A stretch of 7,676 nucleotides of DNA from Candidatus Roizmanbacteria bacterium CG22_combo_CG10-13_8_21_14_all_34_12. Lineage in GTDB: Bacteria; Patescibacteriota; Microgenomatia; UBA1406; GWC2-37-13. The stretch is from assembly GCA_002786595.1 (NCBI GenBank), contig PCTC01000017.1:1-7676 (forward strand). Direction: 5' to 3'. Below the pieces are notes generated by a model. That model did not search any database. It was not told the DNA's origin and was given only the letters and a program-made list of their open reading frames with translations. Shown here piece after piece: positions 5,387 through 7,676 of the stretch. Both the position numbers and the translations under genes were made by a program. Position 1 is the first letter of the stretch. Every line of letters starts with the position of its first letter.

Positions 5387-6424
5387 ATGGTTGATGTTGG
5401 ACAAATAACAAAACTAGCAGAAAAAGAGATTAAACGATCAGTTAGTCTTGATGTTTTAAGTAAATTGGAGATTAAATATTTAGGCCGGAATGGTGAAATA
5501 AATAAATTGCTTTCTGCAATCAAAAATATCCCTGATGAACAAAAAAAAACCTACGGGCAAAGAGTCAATAAACTAAAAGCTTCGATGTATCGATACATCG
5601 AAACAAGGAAAAAAGAATTGCAAAATAAAAAATCTGGGGTTTTTTTTGATAAAACTTTACCTGGGAAAACCTATCCAAAAGGTAGTTTGCATATAGTTTC
5701 GTTTGCAATTGAAGAAATTACCAAAGTATTTGAAAAAATTGGGTTTATCCGCGTTTCATATCCCGAAGTCGACTGGGAATATGGCGCTTTTGAATCGCTA
5801 AATATGCCCGTTAATCACCCGGCACGGGATGACGTTGAAACGTCCTTCATTGACATGCCCGCTCATCCAAAATTAGGAAAAATGGTCTTAACTCCTCACA
5901 CTTCAAATGGTCAAAATCGGGAGATGAAAAGAGTCGGAAAACCACCAATAAGAATGATCAATATTTCCAAATGCTATCGGCCAAACTGGGACGCCACCCA
6001 CACCCCGATGTTTCATCAATTTGAAGGCTTATGTGTTGATAAAGATATTAGCATCGTCAATCTTAAAGGAACTCTTGATTATTTTGCGGAAAAATATTTT
6101 GGTGTTGGAACAAAAACCCGGCTTCGACCTCATCATTTTCAATTTACCGAACCTTCATTTGAGGTTGATATTTCATGTAACAATTGCGGTGGCACAGGGA
6201 TTATTAAAGCCAATCGTTGTAAAGTATGTAAATCCGGCTGGTTAGAGTTAGGAGGAACTGGGATGGTTCACCCCAATGTCCTGCGGGAAGGTGGAATTGA
6301 TCCTTCGGCAAGCTCAGGATGGGCATTTGGATTTGGAATAGAGCGGGTAATTATGATGAAATATGGATTAGATGATATTAGAAATTATTACAGCGGGGAC
6401 ATACGATTCCTGGAACAATTTTAA
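5387..6424 (+). CDS. pheS: phenylalanyl-tRNA synthetase alpha subunit
   Basis: Catalytic subunit of the alpha2beta2 class II synthetase that charges tRNA-Phe; 345 residues, normal length. The N-terminal tRNA-binding coiled coil covers about 1-80 and includes the family landmark KYLGRNGEINKL. The core holds the class II motifs: LTPHTSNGQ, the motif 2 region through DATHTPMFHQFEGL, FTEPSFEVD, GMVHPNVL, and motif 3 GWAFGFGIERVIMMKYGLDDIR near the C-terminus. An insertion after FEVD has four cysteines, Cys264, Cys267, Cys278 and Cys281, spaced CxxC-x10-CxxC, a likely zinc ribbon; similar inserts occur in many bacterial PheS. The stop is one base before the pheT start, so the subunits are probably translationally coupled. 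A 22-base palindrome lies in the coiled-coil coding part. Confidence 0.96.
   Translation: MVDVGQITKLAEKEIKRSVSLDVLSKLEIKYLGRNGEINKLLSAIKNIPDEQKKTYGQRVNKLKASMYRYIETRKKELQNKKSGVFFDKTLPGKTYPKGSLHIVSFAIEEITKVFEKIGFIRVSYPEVDWEYGAFESLNMPVNHPARDDVETSFIDMPAHPKLGKMVLTPHTSNGQNREMKRVGKPPIRMINISKCYRPNWDATHTPMFHQFEGLCVDKDISIVNLKGTLDYFAEKYFGVGTKTRLRPHHFQFTEPSFEVDISCNNCGGTGIIKANRCKVCKSGWLELGGTGMVHPNVLREGGIDPSASSGWAFGFGIERVIMMKYGLDDIRNYYSGDIRFLEQF
5581..5602. repeat. 22-base perfect palindrome inside pheS
   Basis: The half-site TTCGATGTATC (5581-5591) is followed immediately by its exact reverse complement, giving perfect dyad symmetry with no spacer. As RNA it would form a 9-bp stem with a TCGA loop (5590-5593). 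It is read in frame as residues within SMYRYIETR of the N-terminal coiled coil, so the protein reads through normally. It could be a protein-binding site, a remnant of a mobile palindrome, or chance. Confidence 0.7.
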
Positions 6425-6425
6425 A

Positions 6426-7676
6426 ATGAATATCAAAATAACTCACAAGTGGCTTCTCGACTATTTAGACACTGACGCGACTCCTGATCAAGTTCGCGAG
6501 TATCTTTCTTTGTGTGGTCCATCGATTGAAAGTGTGGAAAAAATTGGAAGTGACTACGTTTTTGATATTGAAGTGATTTCAAATAGGATTGATTATGCAT
6601 CAGTTCTCGGTATTGCCCAAGAAGCCGTTGCAATCCTCCCGATGTTTGGAAAGAAGGCAAAATTTAAGGAAAATCCGTTAGAGAAATATAATTTTAAAAA
6701 ATATTATCTTACCCACGATCGTGATATAGATAATAAAAAACTTAATATTGAGATTAAAAATAAATTTCTGTGCCCACGTTTTACTGCCGTTATTATTGAT
6801 AACGTAAAAATTGGGACATCACCGAAATTTATTACGGAAAGATTAATTGCTTGCGGTATTAAATCAATAAACAACGTCGTCGACATATCAAATTATCTGA
6901 TGTTAGCATTCGGTCAACCTGTCCATGTATTTGATTATGACCAAATAAAAGGAGAGACGATGATTATGAGAGAATCTAAAAAAGGTGAAAAAATTGTTAC
7001 TTTGGATGAAAAAGAAGTTACATTACCGGGTGGAGATATTGTTATGGAAGATGGATCCGGACGATTAATCGATCTTTGTGGAATAATGGGGGGCTTGAAT
7101 TCGGCAATCACTGAAAAGACAAAAAGCGTTGTGCTTTTTGTCCAGACTTATGACAAAGTCCAAATCAGAAAAACAACCATGTCTACCGGTGTTAGAACCG
7201 TTGCCTCGACTTTTTTTGAAAAGGGACTTGATCCAGAAAGGGTTGAGCCGACTTTAGTTTTCGGTGTTGAACTTTTGGAAAAATATGCAGGAGGAAAAGT
7301 CGCATCGAAAATTTACGATATTTATCCTAAACCAAGTAAAGAAAAGCTATTAATGATGAGTTACAGGTTATTTGATAAAAAAATCGGCGTTGAAATACCA
7401 AGAAAAAAAATTAATGAAATCTTGATAAATTTAGGGTTTACCGTTGGGGAGGACTCAAAACAGGGTCTGACCCTCGTCGAGGGTCAGACCCTACATATAA
7501 CCGTTCCATCATTCCGAACTAACGATATCAATATCCCCGAGGATATAATTGAAGAGGTTGCCCGTGTTTATGGATATCAAAATATTCCCTCGGTCTTGCA
7601 GCCAATTGTTTATGTTGATCAGCCAAAAGAGATGGAAGACATATTTGTTTTCCAAAATCGCATTAAAATATTTTTA
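6426..7676 (+). CDS. pheT: phenylalanyl-tRNA synthetase beta subunit, 3' end outside window; lacks EMAP-II-like domain
   Basis: The first 417 codons of PheT are present, and the frame is still open at the window end. The beta subunit edits mischarged Tyr-tRNA-Phe and binds tRNA. The protein opens MNIKITHKWLLDYL, then GPSIESVEKI (about 31-40), and passes directly to VFDIEVISNRIDYASVLGIA (45-64). Full-length bacterial PheT has about 100 residues of EMAP-II-like OB fold between these two points, so that domain is absent. The B3/B4 editing region follows: CPRFTAVIIDNV, INNVVDISNYLMLAFGQPVHVFDYD, GEKIVTLDEKEVTLPGGD, GIMGG and FEKGLDPERVEP. Next comes the B5-like segment with VPSFRTNDINIPEDIIEEVARVYGYQNIP, carrying a palindrome-encoded insertion at residues 346-356. 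The start is one base after the pheS stop. The gene is incomplete only because the window ends. Confidence 0.94.
   Translation, partial: MNIKITHKWLLDYLDTDATPDQVREYLSLCGPSIESVEKIGSDYVFDIEVISNRIDYASVLGIAQEAVAILPMFGKKAKFKENPLEKYNFKKYYLTHDRDIDNKKLNIEIKNKFLCPRFTAVIIDNVKIGTSPKFITERLIACGIKSINNVVDISNYLMLAFGQPVHVFDYDQIKGETMIMRESKKGEKIVTLDEKEVTLPGGDIVMEDGSGRLIDLCGIMGGLNSAITEKTKSVVLFVQTYDKVQIRKTTMSTGVRTVASTFFEKGLDPERVEPTLVFGVELLEKYAGGKVASKIYDIYPKPSKEKLLMMSYRLFDKKIGVEIPRKKINEILINLGFTVGEDSKQGLTLVEGQTLHITVPSFRTNDINIPEDIIEEVARVYGYQNIPSVLQPIVYVDQPKEMEDIFVFQNRIKIFL
7462..7492. repeat. 31-base GC-rich palindromic element in frame within pheT
   Basis: Two perfect 15-base arms, AGGGTCTGACCCTCG (7462-7476) and its exact reverse complement (7478-7492), flank a single T at 7477. 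Each arm also contains a smaller palindrome, AGGGTC-T-GACCCT at left and AGGGTC-A-GACCCT at right, so the element is two inverted 13-base units joined by CGTCG. It is 20/31 G+C, well above its AT-rich surroundings. It is read without stops as part of residues 346-356 (QGLTLVEGQTL), between VGEDSK and HITVPSFR, a variable turn in the B5-like domain. The layout resembles a pair of inverted REP units or an in-frame palindromic element of the Rickettsia RPE kind. Confidence 0.85.

Noticed and set aside
6714..6723. 10-base perfect palindrome CACGATCGTG in pheT
   Set aside because: Arms of five bases are expected by chance several times in a window of this size.
6433..6886. Two minus-strand ORFs (6433-6660 and 6704-6886)
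   Set aside because: They lie opposite a clearly conserved PheT reading frame that runs from 6426 to the window end, and their translations show no recognisable domain.

Overview
This AT-rich window carries eight genes, all on the + strand and tightly packed. It looks like one polycistronic run, read as tdh - kbl - thrS - infC - rpmI - rplT - pheS - pheT (the last cut by the window end). The final six are the classic bacterial translation cluster: threonyl-tRNA synthetase, IF-3, L35, L20, and the phenylalanyl-tRNA synthetase alpha and beta subunits. The first two encode the two-step threonine-to-glycine pathway and abut thrS, which uses the same amino acid.

Organism: a bacterium. I infer a reduced lineage, most likely Candidatus Patescibacteria (CPR), possibly Microgenomates-like. 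The visible reasons are trimmed synthetases (ThrRS has no N-terminal TGS domain and PheT has no EMAP-II-like OB domain), very short gene gaps, AT-rich composition, no clear Shine-Dalgarno sequence before any gene, and repeats inserted in frame in housekeeping genes. TGA ends infC, so UGA is a stop here. This argues against the UGA-glycine code of Gracilibacteria and Absconditabacteria. The placement is inference; no marker beyond these proteins is available.

Layout: 25-2221 threonine catabolism; 2232-4004 thrS; about 3988-4524 infC, which overlaps thrS and has no usable ATG start; 4675-4878 rpmI; 5004-5348 rplT; 5387-6424 pheS; 6426 to the end pheT. No stretch over 300 bases lacks a gene. The only gaps above 40 bases are the two flanking rpmI, and each is almost completely filled by a foldback built from degenerate 7-base units: TAG-type heptamers on the left, CTA-type on the right.

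The most unusual content is this repeat layer. It comprises the two heptameric foldbacks, a 4 x 7-base tandem repeat read in frame in thrS, a GC-rich 31-base palindrome read in frame in the B5-like part of pheT, and a 22-base perfect palindrome inside pheS. I see no CRISPR array, tRNA, rRNA, transposase or defence gene, and I do not claim a new multi-gene system.
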